Shown: positions 17,731-27,068, counted from the first letter of the stretch. The stretch: DNA of 64,000 nt from Candidatus Rhodoferax randersensis (GCA_016718155.1 JADKEH010000041.1:54671-118670); one strand, 5' to 3'. Notes: generated by a model from the sequence alone, not told the origin. A program made the numbers and translations.

Positions 17731-17977
17731 TCGGTGCGAACTCCGCGCCAAACTCGTCGTTGCTGAGTGCCGTCACTGGCGTGCCGGCCCGCCCGGCGGC
17801 GAACAGGAACTCAACCCGTCCCATGCCGCACAGTTGCCCCGCCCTGCCCGAGCTCAGGCGGCCGACCTCGAACAACTTGAGCGCAAGCATGAACTTCGCC
17901 TCAGTCGCCAGCGTCTCGGCGCTAGCGCCGGGCGACGCCAAGGCATCCAGCGGAAATTCAAGCGTGACCGTATTCAT
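17723..17977 (-). CDS. UPF0175-family antitoxin
   Basis: This 84-residue protein matches the UPF0175 layout: an N-terminal beta strand (VTLEFPLDAL), then a helical DNA-binding-like part (LATEAKFMLALKLFEVGRLS, SGRAGQLCGMGRVEFL). It is encoded directly upstream of the DUF3368 toxin with an eight-base overlap, which is the usual arrangement of this toxin-antitoxin type. The start at 17977 is chosen because of the GGAGGATGGAGAC ribosome-binding region just upstream on the minus strand. Confidence 0.8.
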   Translation of the reverse strand: MNTVTLEFPLDALASPGASAETLATEAKFMLALKLFEVGRLSSGRAGQLCGMGRVEFLFAAGRAGTPVTALSNDEFGAEFAPND

Positions 17978-18071
17978 GTCTCCATCCTCCTGTAAGCCGC
18001 CTTTCGGCGCGGTGGCCCATGGTAGCGCACCATGGCCCTCATGGTGCACACAGATGGGTTGGCGCGCCAGC

Positions 18072-18214
18072 CTGGATTGCCACGTCGGCTGCGCCTCCTC
18101 GCAATGACGGGAAGTTCGTCATTGCGAAGCCGTCCCACTTCGTCATCGCGAGCGAAGCGTGGCGATCCATGACCCCCTGCATGCATGGATTGCCGCGCTA
18201 CGCTCGCAATGACG
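18072..18214. repeat. REP-like palindromic repeat cluster 7
   Basis: Arms with CGTCATTGCGAAGCCG and CGTCATCGCGAGCGAAGC face the inverted partner GCTACGCTCGCAATGACGG. The last arm (18198-18214) overlaps the 3' end of the CheB-CheR gene and provides its stop codon. Confidence 0.85.
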
Positions 18215-21200
18215 GAAGCGCGATGGCGCGCTCGGTCGTGGCGATGGCGTAGATCTGGCCGCTGGCGTCGACCAAGGCGGTGGCGGTCAGCCACACGGCA
18301 ATTGTCTGGCCGGTCTTGGTGAGGCGCTGGGTCTGAAAGGGCACCAGCACTTCGGCGCGGCACAGTTGCGTCAACTCGGCCAGGGCGCTGGCCTGTAGCG
18401 CCGCCGGAACGCGCTGGCTCACGTTCAGGGCCATTGCCTCGGCCTCGCTCCAGCCGTACAGGCGCACCGCGCCGGGGTTCCAGGCCAGCGTGCGCCCGCT
18501 GAGGTCGTGCACCGTGATGGCGTCGGACGCATCCTGCACCACTGCGGCCAGTCGGGTCCGCTCGGTGGCCATGCGCAGGGCGTCGCGTACCTTGACCATC
18601 TCGGAGATGTCGACAAACGAAATCACCACGCCTTCAATCACGTTGTCGATCGTGCGGTAGGGCTGGATGCGCATCAGGTAAGCGTTGCCGGCCTTGGTTT
18701 GCAGCTCCACTTCTTTAGGCACCAGCGTGTCGAGCACTGCCTGCGCGTCTTCCACCAGGCGGCTGTAGCCCACCAGGTTGGGCACGATGTGGCCGACCGG
18801 GCGCCCGATGTCGCCCGCAATCAGGTTGATGATCTTGGTGACGGCCGGGGTAAAGCGCAGGATGCACAACTGGTGGTCGACAAACACGGTGGCAATGCCG
18901 GTGCCCGCCAACAGGTTGTTCATGTCGTTGTTCACGCGGGACAGGTCCGCCACCTTGGCTTGCAGCTCTGCGTTGACGGTGGACAGCTCTTCGTTGACCG
19001 ATTGCAGCTCCTCCTTGGAGGTCTCCAGCTCTTCGTTGGTGGACTGCAATTCTTCGTTGACCGACTGCATTTCTTCGTTGGACGACTTGAGCTCTTCGTT
19101 GGAGGTTTCCAGTTCTTCGTGGGTGGATTGCAGGTACTCGTCCTTGGCCCGCAACTCCTGTTGCAGTGCCAGCACGCGGGCATCGGCCGCCGATTCGCTG
19201 TCCAAAGCAGGGGCGTTGCCGGGCGCGCCATTGGCGCTGGGTTCCAGCGGCTCGGGCGCGGCTTCCAGCAGCACCAGGTACAGGGCCGATTCCGGCGCAG
19301 TGGCGCCTGCGGTGGCGACCGGATGGATGCGCAGATTGACCCGTGTGAAGTGGCCGTTGGTCTTGACGCTCAGGCCCAGCACCTGCACCGCTTCCTGGGT
19401 GGCGGCGGCCTTGTGCAGGGCGGTGGTGAGGTCGCGGCGCAGCCCTTCACGCGCCATTTTCAGGATGTTGTTGACACCGGCCTCGCCCGCGGGCAGCTCC
19501 AGGTACAAGCCGGCGCGGCCATGCAGGTACAAAATGTCGCCCTGGCGGTTGACCAGCGCGCTGGGGGGCGCCACCTGTTGCAGCAGCGCATGCTCCATCA
19601 GCTCGCGCAGAGGCAGCTTGGCTGGCAAGCTGCTTTTGCCGGCGTCGCCCGCCAACGCGATGTCGGTCAGCGTTTGCGGTGGCAAGAACCGGCTTGGCGC
19701 CGTGCGTACAACGCCCAGCGCATCGGGCTTGCGCCGGTACAGCTTGGCCTTGCGATCGAGCGCGGCAAACAAGTCACCAAAGTCGCCCACCCCTTCCGAA
19801 GAGCCCAGGAACAGCATGCCGCCGGGCTTGAGGGCGTAGTGAAACAGGGGGATGAGCCGCTTTTGCAGATCGGCGTTCAGGTAGATCATCAGGTTGCGGC
19901 AAGTGATCAGGTCGAGCTTGGAAAACGGCGGGTCCTTGATGACGTCCTGTTCGGAAAACACCAGCATGTCGCGGATGCCTTTGTGGATGCGGTAGCCACC
20001 GCCGTCGGGCTCAGGCGTAAAAAAGCGCGCCAGGCGCTGTGGCGTGATGTCGGCGGCAATGCCAGCCGGGTAGCGCCCGGCACGCGCCGAGGCAATCGCC
20101 CGGCTGTCGATGTCGGTGGCGAACACCTGCACGCTGTAGCTTTGCTTGAGCGCCGCAATGTGCTCGTACAGCAAGATGGCAATCGAGTACGCCTCTTCGC
20201 CGGTGGAGCAGCCCACCGACCAGACCCGCACCACCGCGCCGGGCGCTTTGTCCTTGAAGAGTTGCCCGATGGCGTGTTCTTGCAGCGCGGCAAAGGCCTC
20301 GGGGTCGCGAAAGAAGTTGGTGACACCAATCAGCAGGTCCCGAAACAGGGCGTCGACCTCGGCTGGGGTCTGCTGCAGGTATTTGACATAGCCCTCGATG
20401 CTGTCGATCTGGTGCACCGCCATGCGCCGCTCGATGCGGCGGTGAATGGTGTTGGGCTTGTACTGCGAGAAGTCATGCCCGGTCTGAGCGCGCAGCAGCA
20501 CGAAAATCTTGCGGATCGCGCCCTCCAGCTTGGGCGTCGCCAGCGCGGGTGTGCGCGGCAGCTTGCCGAAGGCGTGCTCGGCATAGGTGATGAGTTGGGT
20601 CGCCATCGCGGCGGGGGGCAACTCGTAGTCCACCAGCCCGGTGGCGATGGCACTGCGCGGCATGCCGTCAAATTCGGTGCTGTCAGGGCTTTGCACCATG
20701 ACCATGCCACCGGCGCCCTTGATGGCGCGCACGCCTGCGGTGCCATCGCTGGCGGTGCCCGAGAGCACGATGCCAATGGCGCGCTCGTGCTGGTCTTGCG
20801 CCAGAGAGCGAAACAAAAAGTCAACCGGCAGCCGCTGGCCGCGTGGCGCGGCGGGTTCGAGCAATTGCAGTGTGCCGTTCAAGAAAGCCATGTCGCGGTT
20901 GGGCGGAATAATGTAGGCGCAGTTGATCTGCACCACCATGCCGTCTTGCACCTCGAACACCTGCATGCGGGTGTAACGCCGGATCAGGTCGCTCAGAATG
21001 CTTTTATGGTCAGGCGCCAGGTGCTGCACCAGCACAAAGGCCATGCCGGGGTCGGCGTTGGCGGGCATGCCCGAGAAGAATGCCTCAAACGCCGCCAACC
21101 CACCGGCCGAGGCGCCGATGCCGACGATGGGGAAGCCCGTGTGGGTGGCTTCGGTGTCGTGGGTGTCTGCGGTGGGGAAGCCCGCGTTGGCGGCTTCGGT

Positions 21201-21341
21201 GGGGACGGTTTGGGTTTCGACTGCGGGGGTGGGATTGGGCTGGGCGCTGACGGCTGCGTCATCGGGGTTGGCGGGCACGGCTGCGGACTTGGCTTTAGGT
21301 TCGGTTTTTGGTTCGGCGTTGGGCGTTTTGCGCTTGGTCAT
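18198..21341 (-). CDS. CheB-CheR-PAS fusion protein (chemotaxis-type methylesterase/methyltransferase)
   Basis: The 1047 residues comprise a low-complexity N-terminus (1-70), a CheB methylesterase domain (about 72-260; catalytic Ser in GIGASAGG, His in VQHLAPDH, Asp in GTASDGTAG) and a CheR methyltransferase domain (about 270-540; GVTNFFRDPEAF, VGCSTGEEAYSIA, CRNLMIYL). After these come a PAS-like part, a long coiled coil of repeated SNEELKSSNEE-type heptads (about 745-820) and two PAS domains. Such fusions often end in a histidine kinase. Here the protein stops after the last PAS, and the final residues ALPSLRA plus the stop are encoded by a REP arm, so the C-terminus was probably replaced by the repeat. 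No N-terminal receiver domain is present. Confidence 0.88.
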   Translation of the reverse strand: MTKRKTPNAEPKTEPKAKSAAVPANPDDAAVSAQPNPTPAVETQTVPTEAANAGFPTADTHDTEATHTGFPIVGIGASAGGLAAFEAFFSGMPANADPGMAFVLVQHLAPDHKSILSDLIRRYTRMQVFEVQDGMVVQINCAYIIPPNRDMAFLNGTLQLLEPAAPRGQRLPVDFLFRSLAQDQHERAIGIVLSGTASDGTAGVRAIKGAGGMVMVQSPDSTEFDGMPRSAIATGLVDYELPPAAMATQLITYAEHAFGKLPRTPALATPKLEGAIRKIFVLLRAQTGHDFSQYKPNTIHRRIERRMAVHQIDSIEGYVKYLQQTPAEVDALFRDLLIGVTNFFRDPEAFAALQEHAIGQLFKDKAPGAVVRVWSVGCSTGEEAYSIAILLYEHIAALKQSYSVQVFATDIDSRAIASARAGRYPAGIAADITPQRLARFFTPEPDGGGYRIHKGIRDMLVFSEQDVIKDPPFSKLDLITCRNLMIYLNADLQKRLIPLFHYALKPGGMLFLGSSEGVGDFGDLFAALDRKAKLYRRKPDALGVVRTAPSRFLPPQTLTDIALAGDAGKSSLPAKLPLRELMEHALLQQVAPPSALVNRQGDILYLHGRAGLYLELPAGEAGVNNILKMAREGLRRDLTTALHKAAATQEAVQVLGLSVKTNGHFTRVNLRIHPVATAGATAPESALYLVLLEAAPEPLEPSANGAPGNAPALDSESAADARVLALQQELRAKDEYLQSTHEELETSNEELKSSNEEMQSVNEELQSTNEELETSKEELQSVNEELSTVNAELQAKVADLSRVNNDMNNLLAGTGIATVFVDHQLCILRFTPAVTKIINLIAGDIGRPVGHIVPNLVGYSRLVEDAQAVLDTLVPKEVELQTKAGNAYLMRIQPYRTIDNVIEGVVISFVDISEMVKVRDALRMATERTRLAAVVQDASDAITVHDLSGRTLAWNPGAVRLYGWSEAEAMALNVSQRVPAALQASALAELTQLCRAEVLVPFQTQRLTKTGQTIAVWLTATALVDASGQIYAIATTERAIALPSLRA

Positions 21342-21540
21342 GGTGGCCTCCGATTGCAGCAGCGGTTAGCCCAGGCCGACAGGTCTCGCTGAGCACCGCG
21401 CAGTGTAGCCCGGATGGCGCACCATGGAAACCTGTTTGCTATTATTTTGATAGCTGCTTATAAGCGTCCCGCTTGCACAGAGTGCCGTTTTGGCTTGTAA
21501 ATGGCAGGCGGATTGAAACAGCAGGGGGGGAGGAAAACAG

Positions 21541-21772
21541 CCTGGATTGCTTCACTGCGTTCGCAATGACGCGCCGTCGTCATCGCGAGCGAAGCGCGGC
21601 GATCCATGGCCCCGGCGTACATGGATTGCTTCACTGCGTTCGCAATGACGGGCCGTCGTCATCGCGAGGCCGCAGGCCGTGGCGATCCATGCATCTAGGG
21701 GGAATGGATTGCTTCACTGCGTTCGCAATGACGGGAGAGGTGGATACCAGCGAAGCGGCAATCGCAATGACG
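21541..21772. repeat. REP-like palindromic repeat cluster 8
   Basis: This is the last cluster of the family in the window. Arms GGATTGCTTCACTGCGTTCG and GCAATGACG alternate with CGTCATCGCGAGCGAAGC and CGTCATCGCGAGGCCGC between the CheB-CheR gene and the second HDOD gene. Confidence 0.85.
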
Positions 21773-21817
21773 CGCCGGTGGACTACCGCGCTGGTGATCG
21801 CTTAATCCCGCGACGGG

Positions 21818-22675
21818 TCAAAGTTTGGCGAAGATTTTGGCTTCTTCGAACAGTGGCGTCAGGTCGCCGAGCGCGGCAATCACCTCGGCGAGCGTGCCGC
21901 CCAGGCGCTTTTGCATGGCCGGGCTGAGCTCTTCCACGCAGGGGTTGCCGCCAAAGCCGAACTGCAGCTTCTTGGCCGTCTGGTTGGCGGCAAAGACGCA
22001 GGCGATCATGTCGGTGTCTTTGAGCTCTGGCCCGTGCTGGTTGGCGATGGTTTCAACCAGGCTCGGTGGAAAGCGCCACTTCTCGACCAGCATGGCGCCT
22101 ACCACCGCGTGATCGACACCGATCTCGGTGCGCAGCGCTTCGTGTAGCGAGCTCTCGTGCCACTGGCTGTGTTCGAGCGCTTTGCGAAACTCCTTGGGCA
22201 TGAACTGGGCAAACACCACCTTGCCAAAGTCGTGCAGCAAGCCCGCAATGAAGCAATCCATCGGATCCGCATCGTCCACGCGCAGCGCGAGTTGCTTGGC
22301 AATGCCGGCCGTGGACAACGAGTGCAACAGGTACTGCTGGCCATCAAACCCGGCGGCGTTGCTGGCGGGCAGCATGCCAATGGCGGCGATGCCGAGCGCC
22401 AGGTTTTTGATGGTGTTGAACCCCAGGTACACCACCGCGTGGTTGATCGAGGTGATCTGTTTTGGCAGGCTGTAGTAAGCCGAGTTCACCACCTTGAGCA
22501 CCTTGACCATGACCACCGGGTCTTTGTCGATGACCTGCACCAAATCCTTGGGCGAGCAGTTGACGTCGCGGGTGAGCTCCAGAATGCGCTGCACGCTTTT
22601 GGGAAACGCCGGCATGCCGTCAACGGCTGCTGCCAATTTCTGGGAAAGTTCGGGGCTCATGGTGTGCATTGTCAA
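21818..22675 (-). CDS. HDOD-domain signalling protein
   Basis: This 285-residue protein is made of one HDOD domain (about 15-215; MPAFPKSVQRILELT, VKVLKVVNSAYYSLP, VVYLGFNTIKNLALG, GLLHDFGKVVFAQF) and a short C-terminal tail. HDOD proteins lack metal-dependent phosphohydrolase activity as a rule and act in regulation. It resembles the HDOD protein at 7355-8197 but is clearly a distinct gene. ATG codons at 22669 and 22660 are alternative starts. Confidence 0.88.
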   Translation of the reverse strand: MTMHTMSPELSQKLAAAVDGMPAFPKSVQRILELTRDVNCSPKDLVQVIDKDPVVMVKVLKVVNSAYYSLPKQITSINHAVVYLGFNTIKNLALGIAAIGMLPASNAAGFDGQQYLLHSLSTAGIAKQLALRVDDADPMDCFIAGLLHDFGKVVFAQFMPKEFRKALEHSQWHESSLHEALRTEIGVDHAVVGAMLVEKWRFPPSLVETIANQHGPELKDTDMIACVFAANQTAKKLQFGFGGNPCVEELSPAMQKRLGGTLAEVIAALGDLTPLFEEAKIFAKL

Positions 22676-22891
22676 TCAATTTGCGCGGGTCTTGACCGCC
22701 GCCATGGTCGTGCCTTCAGGTTGCACGCGCGCCCAGCCGATGGTCGCGGCGCAGGAGTTTCTGGCACCACGCCGTGTGCGCCTCGATTGCAGCGGCGATT
22801 TTCGTCATGGGGCTGTTGGACTGCATGGAGCGAGCGGGATTGCCAGCGAGATGGGCCAGGGGGCGAACAGCTGGCGGGCGAATGAGACAGC

Positions 22892-24196
22892 TCAGGCGGC
22901 CAGGTTGTCGGCCACAAGCTCCAGCAGACTGTCGGTGCGTTTGTCCCAGTGCGCTTGTTTGGCGCCCATCTCGAGCGTGATGCGGCACTGGCCGCAGCTC
23001 GTGACGAAGCGCTTGGCGCCGGTCGCCTCGACCTGCTGGCGCTTCATCTCAAAAACCTTCTGGCGCAGGGGCGCCGCGCGCTGGTTCGACACCACGCCGC
23101 CGCCGCCCCCGCAGCAATATCCGGTGACACCATGGTTCTTGAGTTCGATCAGCTCGAAGCCGAGCGCCGCCAGCACGCGGCGTGCCGCCGCTTCCAGCCC
23201 GCCGCGCCGCACGATCTGGCAGGGGTCGTGGAAAGTGGCGGTCCCGCCGACCTTGTTCACGCGGATCTGCTTGGAGGCGATCACTTCGTCCAGGAATTCG
23301 GTCATGTGAATGATGCGCACTGGCAGCGCCTGCCCATACCACTTGGCGGCTTCCCAGCGCGCGGCGCCATAGGCATGGCCGCATTCGGGCAGCAGCACGG
23401 TCTTGGCGCCGATCTTCACGGCGGTATCGATCAGCGCGCGCGTGAGCCGTTCCTGCAATTCCAGGTCACCATTGTTGAAGCCAATGTTGGCGGCGTCGAA
23501 GCCGCCCTGGTGCAGGGTCCACTTGGCACCGATGTGGTTGAGGATTTTGGCGGCGTCAGCCAGCGCCTTGGTGTGCTCGCCCAGTTCGGCCGGCGCGGCC
23601 GTGACCAGAATGTCGGCGGCTCCCAAGTCGCAGGGAATCACCACGCCGTGCTCGGCGGACACCTCGGCCAGGATGTCGGGCAGGTCTTCGCCGGGCGTGG
23701 CGGTGCTGCCCCACTGGCGGGCCGTGCGGTCCATCAGCGCCAGCCGGTCCGGCAGCAGGCCGGCCTTGAACATGCCGTGGCGGGCTTCCTTCACCAGCTC
23801 GGCGATGTCGATACCCATCGGGCAAACCACGGTACAGCGGCCGCACATGTTGCAGGAGTCGTAGAGCAGTTCCTGCCACTGCTGCAAGTCGGCAATGCTC
23901 GGCTTCTTGACCAGCCCAAGCGCGCGCACCAGCGGCGCAAACGGGCTGGCCTCGCGCCAGTAGGCGCGGCGCAGAAGCTCGAGCTTGCGAATCGGCGTGT
24001 ACTTGGCGTCGCCAGTGGTCACATGAAAGTGGCAGGCCTGCGCGCACAAGCCGCAGTGCACGCAGGACTCCAGGTGCAGCGCGGTGGTAACGCCGAACTC
24101 GGACACAAAGCTGCGCATGGCCGCATCGACGCGCGCCTCGTCACTCTGTGTGCCTTGCTGGTCAAAGGCCGGCGCGGTGGTGGCTAGCGTGTTCAC
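22892..24196 (-). CDS. Heterodisulfide reductase/DsrK-like Fe-S oxidoreductase
   Basis: This 434-residue iron-sulfur protein carries two ferredoxin-like 4Fe-4S motifs (CVHCGLCAQAC near residue 45 and CNMCGRCTVVCP near residue 115). The C-terminal half has two cysteine-rich CCG-type repeats (FHDPCQIVRRGG, GYCCGGGGG, then TSCGQCRITLE). This architecture is shared by HdrD, DsrK and the glycolate oxidase Fe-S subunit. Its neighbour, overlapping by four bases, is a NarI/DsrM-like cytochrome b, so the pair should form a membrane complex that passes electrons between the quinone pool and an unknown partner. No subunit defining the substrate is visible. Confidence 0.82.
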   Translation of the reverse strand: MNTLATTAPAFDQQGTQSDEARVDAAMRSFVSEFGVTTALHLESCVHCGLCAQACHFHVTTGDAKYTPIRKLELLRRAYWREASPFAPLVRALGLVKKPSIADLQQWQELLYDSCNMCGRCTVVCPMGIDIAELVKEARHGMFKAGLLPDRLALMDRTARQWGSTATPGEDLPDILAEVSAEHGVVIPCDLGAADILVTAAPAELGEHTKALADAAKILNHIGAKWTLHQGGFDAANIGFNNGDLELQERLTRALIDTAVKIGAKTVLLPECGHAYGAARWEAAKWYGQALPVRIIHMTEFLDEVIASKQIRVNKVGGTATFHDPCQIVRRGGLEAAARRVLAALGFELIELKNHGVTGYCCGGGGGVVSNQRAAPLRQKVFEMKRQQVEATGAKRFVTSCGQCRITLEMGAKQAHWDKRTDSLLELVADNLAA

Positions 24197-24876
24197 AGCT
24201 CGACTCCCCGATGGCTGAAACGCATGCCGGTGGCGCCGCGCGAGAAGACAAACAGAAAGGCGTGCATCAGTTTGCCGAATGGAAACCAGATCAGCAACAG
24301 CTCCAGCGTCAGCAGGTGCACGGCCAGCGGTGGCCCGTACACCGGGTGATCGCGCGCCAGGATGGCGGCCGAGGGCTCCCCCACCAAAGCCATGCCGGTG
24401 AAGACGGGCAGGAAGGTGAGGGTCCAGTTGATCAGGTCATCGGCGTTGGAGATGCTCTTGCGCACCGGATCGGTCAGGCGCCATAACAGGGCCAGCAACA
24501 GCGAAACCATGGTGGCGCCAGCGGCGAAGTACATCACCATATCGGGCAAGGCAGGCCACCACAGGCCCGTGACGCGGCGCACGAAAGCAATGTGCGGCGC
24601 GTAACCGAAGACCACCAGGGCCAGCCCGATGTGAAAAACGTAAGCATTGATGCTGGTGACCAGCGCCGCCTGACCAAACACCTTGCGCGGCCACATGCCG
24701 CGCACGATGGCGCGCAGCGCACCCACCAGCTTGGGCGGCGCCCCCGCGCGCGGGGGCGAGCGGTCCCGCATGGCCGGGCGGCGCAGAATGCCGACCAGGC
24801 GCCAGAGCGTACCCAACACGAACACAACAAGGGCAACGGTCAGCGCCGGGCCACGGGCAAATTCCAACAGACTCAT
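24193..24876 (-). CDS. NarI/DsrM-like cytochrome b membrane subunit
   Basis: The roughly 227-residue protein has five to six predicted membrane helices (for example LTVALVVFVLGTLWRLVGIL, AYVFHIGLALVVFGYAPHIA and VMYFAAGATMVSLLLALLW). Histidines in FHIGLALV and AVHLLTLELLL are placed as expected for heme ligands of the nitrate-reductase gamma family. The start at 24876 (MSLLEFARG) is chosen because the sequence before it lacks family features. It is the first gene of a two-gene unit with the Fe-S protein. Confidence 0.8.
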   Translation of the reverse strand: MSLLEFARGPALTVALVVFVLGTLWRLVGILRRPAMRDRSPPRAGAPPKLVGALRAIVRGMWPRKVFGQAALVTSINAYVFHIGLALVVFGYAPHIAFVRRVTGLWWPALPDMVMYFAAGATMVSLLLALLWRLTDPVRKSISNADDLINWTLTFLPVFTGMALVGEPSAAILARDHPVYGPPLAVHLLTLELLLIWFPFGKLMHAFLFVFSRGATGMRFSHRGVEL

Positions 24877-25097
24877 GGGTCCCGACTCCTTCGCATCGAT
24901 CACATTCGACGAACCAGCCTGACTCTCTTCGCTTTCGCAATCTTCATCATAGGCAAGATTGGGCCGGGCTCCAATCGATTTCGTTCCCGCCATCCGTCAG
25001 CCCACGCTGACCGCCCTGCTGGCTGAACGGCACGGCCATTGCGACGTTGGTCCCGACGCGACCCGCACTGCCGACAACCCCAATCGTTGCCACTGGA

Positions 25098-26408
25098 CTA
25101 GGCGAAAGGCCCTTGGCGGCGCCTTGGCCTCTTGTGGGCGAAATCCTCGGGCTTGAACTCCGCGCGCTGCGCACCGAGTTCCCCTTCGTCGATGCGCTCG
25201 GCCAAGCTATCGAGGTCGCCCGGTGTGACGCCAGCGGCCTCAAAGTGCGCGCGCCAGCCGTCGACCACTGCCACCACCTGAAGCACCTGATCGGCGGCTT
25301 TGTCGCGGCTCAGGCCAAACTGCTCGCATTGGGACATTGCGTTGGCCAGCGTGGAGTCGCCCGCAGCGTCGCCAACAATGAACTCCTGATGGCCCTGGCC
25401 GGAGTTGGTGGGCAGCACATCGTAAGCCGGCGACAACCGAAGCTTGGCACGTTGGTCGTGACCGGTAAACATGAGCGTGTGGTTCTTTTCGTGATCATCC
25501 GTGTTGTCCATCAGGATGTTGAACACCATGCGGCGGAACAGTTCCTGCATGTCGCATCGGTTGGCGTCATGCTGCGTGTCGCCGACGCGGCGCAGCAACT
25601 GGGCCAGGGCCGGGTAGCCGAAATCGGGCGGCTGACCGGTTGGCGCGATCGCGCGCAGCGCGGTACCGGCAGAAATGCAGTGCACTCGCCCAGCCCCGAT
25701 GCGGTCGTAGCGCTGCACGATCACCGCGTGTTCGGCGGCCAGGCGCACCGGCTGCGTCGTGGCCACCCGGATGTGTGCCTTGGCTGCCAGTGTCATCGCA
25801 GCGTGTTCGATCAGCGGTACGTCCACCGGTTCGCCGTTGAAGAACTTGATCACCCACTGCGCGCCTTCGCTCTGGATCAAAGCCTTTGGCTTGGCGCCGC
25901 CGAAGCTGCCACCGGCGTGCATCATGCGCCGCTCGATGTTCGATATCGGTTCCTTGGCGTTGATCTTTGCCACGATGCCGCTGAGTTGCTGTGCGTCTTG
26001 CAGCCGTGGCAAGGGGCCTGCCGGACGCGGCCTGTAGCTGTCGGGCGAGGTTGACACGCCCAGCGCGCCAAAACGGTCATCACCCGCCAAGAACAGGAAT
26101 TCCATCAGAGAGAGGCGCCGCGGTTTGTCCAGGTGCTGGATGAGGCGTTCGCCCCAGCGGTCGGGCCGGGCATCGTCCACCGCACCGGCAGCCAGCCCCT
26201 TGGCTCGCGGCAGGTGCTCCAGATCCACCAGCGTCAGGTCTTCGCTGAGCGCGAAGCCGCTTTCCAACCAAGATGGTGCGTATTGCAGCGAGACGCCCTT
26301 GCCGGATTCGACCAAGCGCAATCGGCCCGCCAAGCGCGGCGCAGTGGGGTCCCCGAGGAACCACAGCCAGAGCTTGTCGTAGCGGTCCGCGGCGGTGAAA
26401 TTAACCAT
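25098..26408 (-). CDS. hipA: HipA-type serine/threonine kinase toxin
   Basis: This protein of about 436 residues has complete HipA features: an N-terminal HipA subdomain, the ATP-loop-like GGSFGGAKPKAL, the catalytic segment MDNTDDHEKNH and the metal-binding LSPAYDVLPT. HipA kinases phosphorylate glutamyl-tRNA synthetase in E. coli and cause dormancy; the target may differ here. The start at 26408 directly follows the hipB stop (TGACATG); 26423 is an in-frame alternative that overlaps hipB. It forms an operon with hipB. A second, broken hipBA lies at 41.1-43.1 kb. Confidence 0.85.
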   Translation of the reverse strand: MVNFTAADRYDKLWLWFLGDPTAPRLAGRLRLVESGKGVSLQYAPSWLESGFALSEDLTLVDLEHLPRAKGLAAGAVDDARPDRWGERLIQHLDKPRRLSLMEFLFLAGDDRFGALGVSTSPDSYRPRPAGPLPRLQDAQQLSGIVAKINAKEPISNIERRMMHAGGSFGGAKPKALIQSEGAQWVIKFFNGEPVDVPLIEHAAMTLAAKAHIRVATTQPVRLAAEHAVIVQRYDRIGAGRVHCISAGTALRAIAPTGQPPDFGYPALAQLLRRVGDTQHDANRCDMQELFRRMVFNILMDNTDDHEKNHTLMFTGHDQRAKLRLSPAYDVLPTNSGQGHQEFIVGDAAGDSTLANAMSQCEQFGLSRDKAADQVLQVVAVVDGWRAHFEAAGVTPGDLDSLAERIDEGELGAQRAEFKPEDFAHKRPRRRQGPFA

Positions 26409-26409
26409 G

Positions 26410-26805
26410 TCAGTCGTTGACATCGCCGTGCGGCCTAGCGCCAGCCTTTTCCAGCTTGGCCAGCCGGGAATTGCGAGAGGACTGCGCTCGTTTGCGTCCG
26501 AGCTCCACAGCTTTGCGCACATCTCGGTTGTGGGCACTCATGTCGGCATCGGGTTTGGCGAGTTCGGCCAGGGCGCCATCCAGCCCCACGAGCCAGAGTG
26601 CGCTGAGGTAAACACCCATGGACGTGGCGGGGTCGCCGGATTCCATGCGCGCAAGCGTGGGCACGGATACACCCATGCGGCCAGCCCAGGAGCGCAAGGA
26701 CTCGTGGCGCCGCAAGCGTGCGACCGCCAGGTCCGCGCCGAGCTTTTCCAGTGCGGACGTAGCGGATGGCGGCAACTGGTCGATGGCTTTTGAGGTCTTG
26801 GTCAC
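26410..26805 (-). CDS. hipB: HipB-type antitoxin (Xre helix-turn-helix)
   Basis: This 131-residue protein has an Xre-type helix-turn-helix (about 28-85): LAVARLRRHESLRSWAGRM, then GVSVPTLARMESGDP and VYLSALWLVGL. A basic C-terminal tail follows. HipB proteins bind HipA and repress the operon. The candidate -10 element sits only about eight bases before the ATG at 26805, so the transcript may be leaderless. An in-frame start further inside would remove part of the DNA-binding domain and is not favoured. Confidence 0.83.
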   Translation of the reverse strand: MTKTSKAIDQLPPSATSALEKLGADLAVARLRRHESLRSWAGRMGVSVPTLARMESGDPATSMGVYLSALWLVGLDGALAELAKPDADMSAHNRDVRKAVELGRKRAQSSRNSRLAKLEKAGARPHGDVND

Positions 26806-26812
26806 AACGTAA

Positions 26813-26840
26813 AGTTTAACGCAGTACTACATATTGTCAA
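26813..26840 (-). promoter_or_regulatory. Candidate hipBA promoter
   Basis: On the minus strand a perfect TTGACA (26840-26835) is followed after 16 bases by TAAACT (26818-26813). Transcription would start at or next to the hipB ATG. The surrounding AT-rich stretch contrasts with the GC-rich neighbourhood. Confidence 0.5.
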
Positions 26841-26948
26841 ATTATATGAGCACAAACTGCCCAACTTTTATGCATAAGTCTTGGTTCAAAGCGGTAGCCC
26901 TCGGTTTTCTTGGGCGAATTGGTGGCCTGGCCAGTCTCGGACCGTGGT

Positions 26949-27029
26949 TGTTGACGACGATGTCAAATTGACCCTGTCAGCCAATACTTCAAGACTCGGC
27001 GCCTGAGTCAAAATAGCGTTGGCGCCTAT
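26949..27029. repeat. Partial copy of the IS21-like miniature element
   Basis: The left end TGTTGACGACGATGTCAAAT and the right end GTCAAAATAGCG-TTGGCGCC resemble the ends of the complete copies at 33790, 40096 and 45387. The interior is shortened to about 40 bases. It lies beside the candidate att site. Confidence 0.5.
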
Positions 27030-27068
27030 GCCTCGTCACCTACCTCGTCACAAATGGGCCAGAAAGCA

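Noticed and set aside
19010..19140. Tandem repeat of about 21-42 bp in the CheB-CheR gene
   Set aside because: It encodes the heptad coiled coil (SNEEL-type) known from this fusion family and needs no other explanation.
18507..21392. 961-codon plus-strand frame opposite the CheB-CheR gene
   Set aside because: Antisense shadow; the repetitive VGGLQFFV pattern is simply the complement of the coiled-coil repeats.
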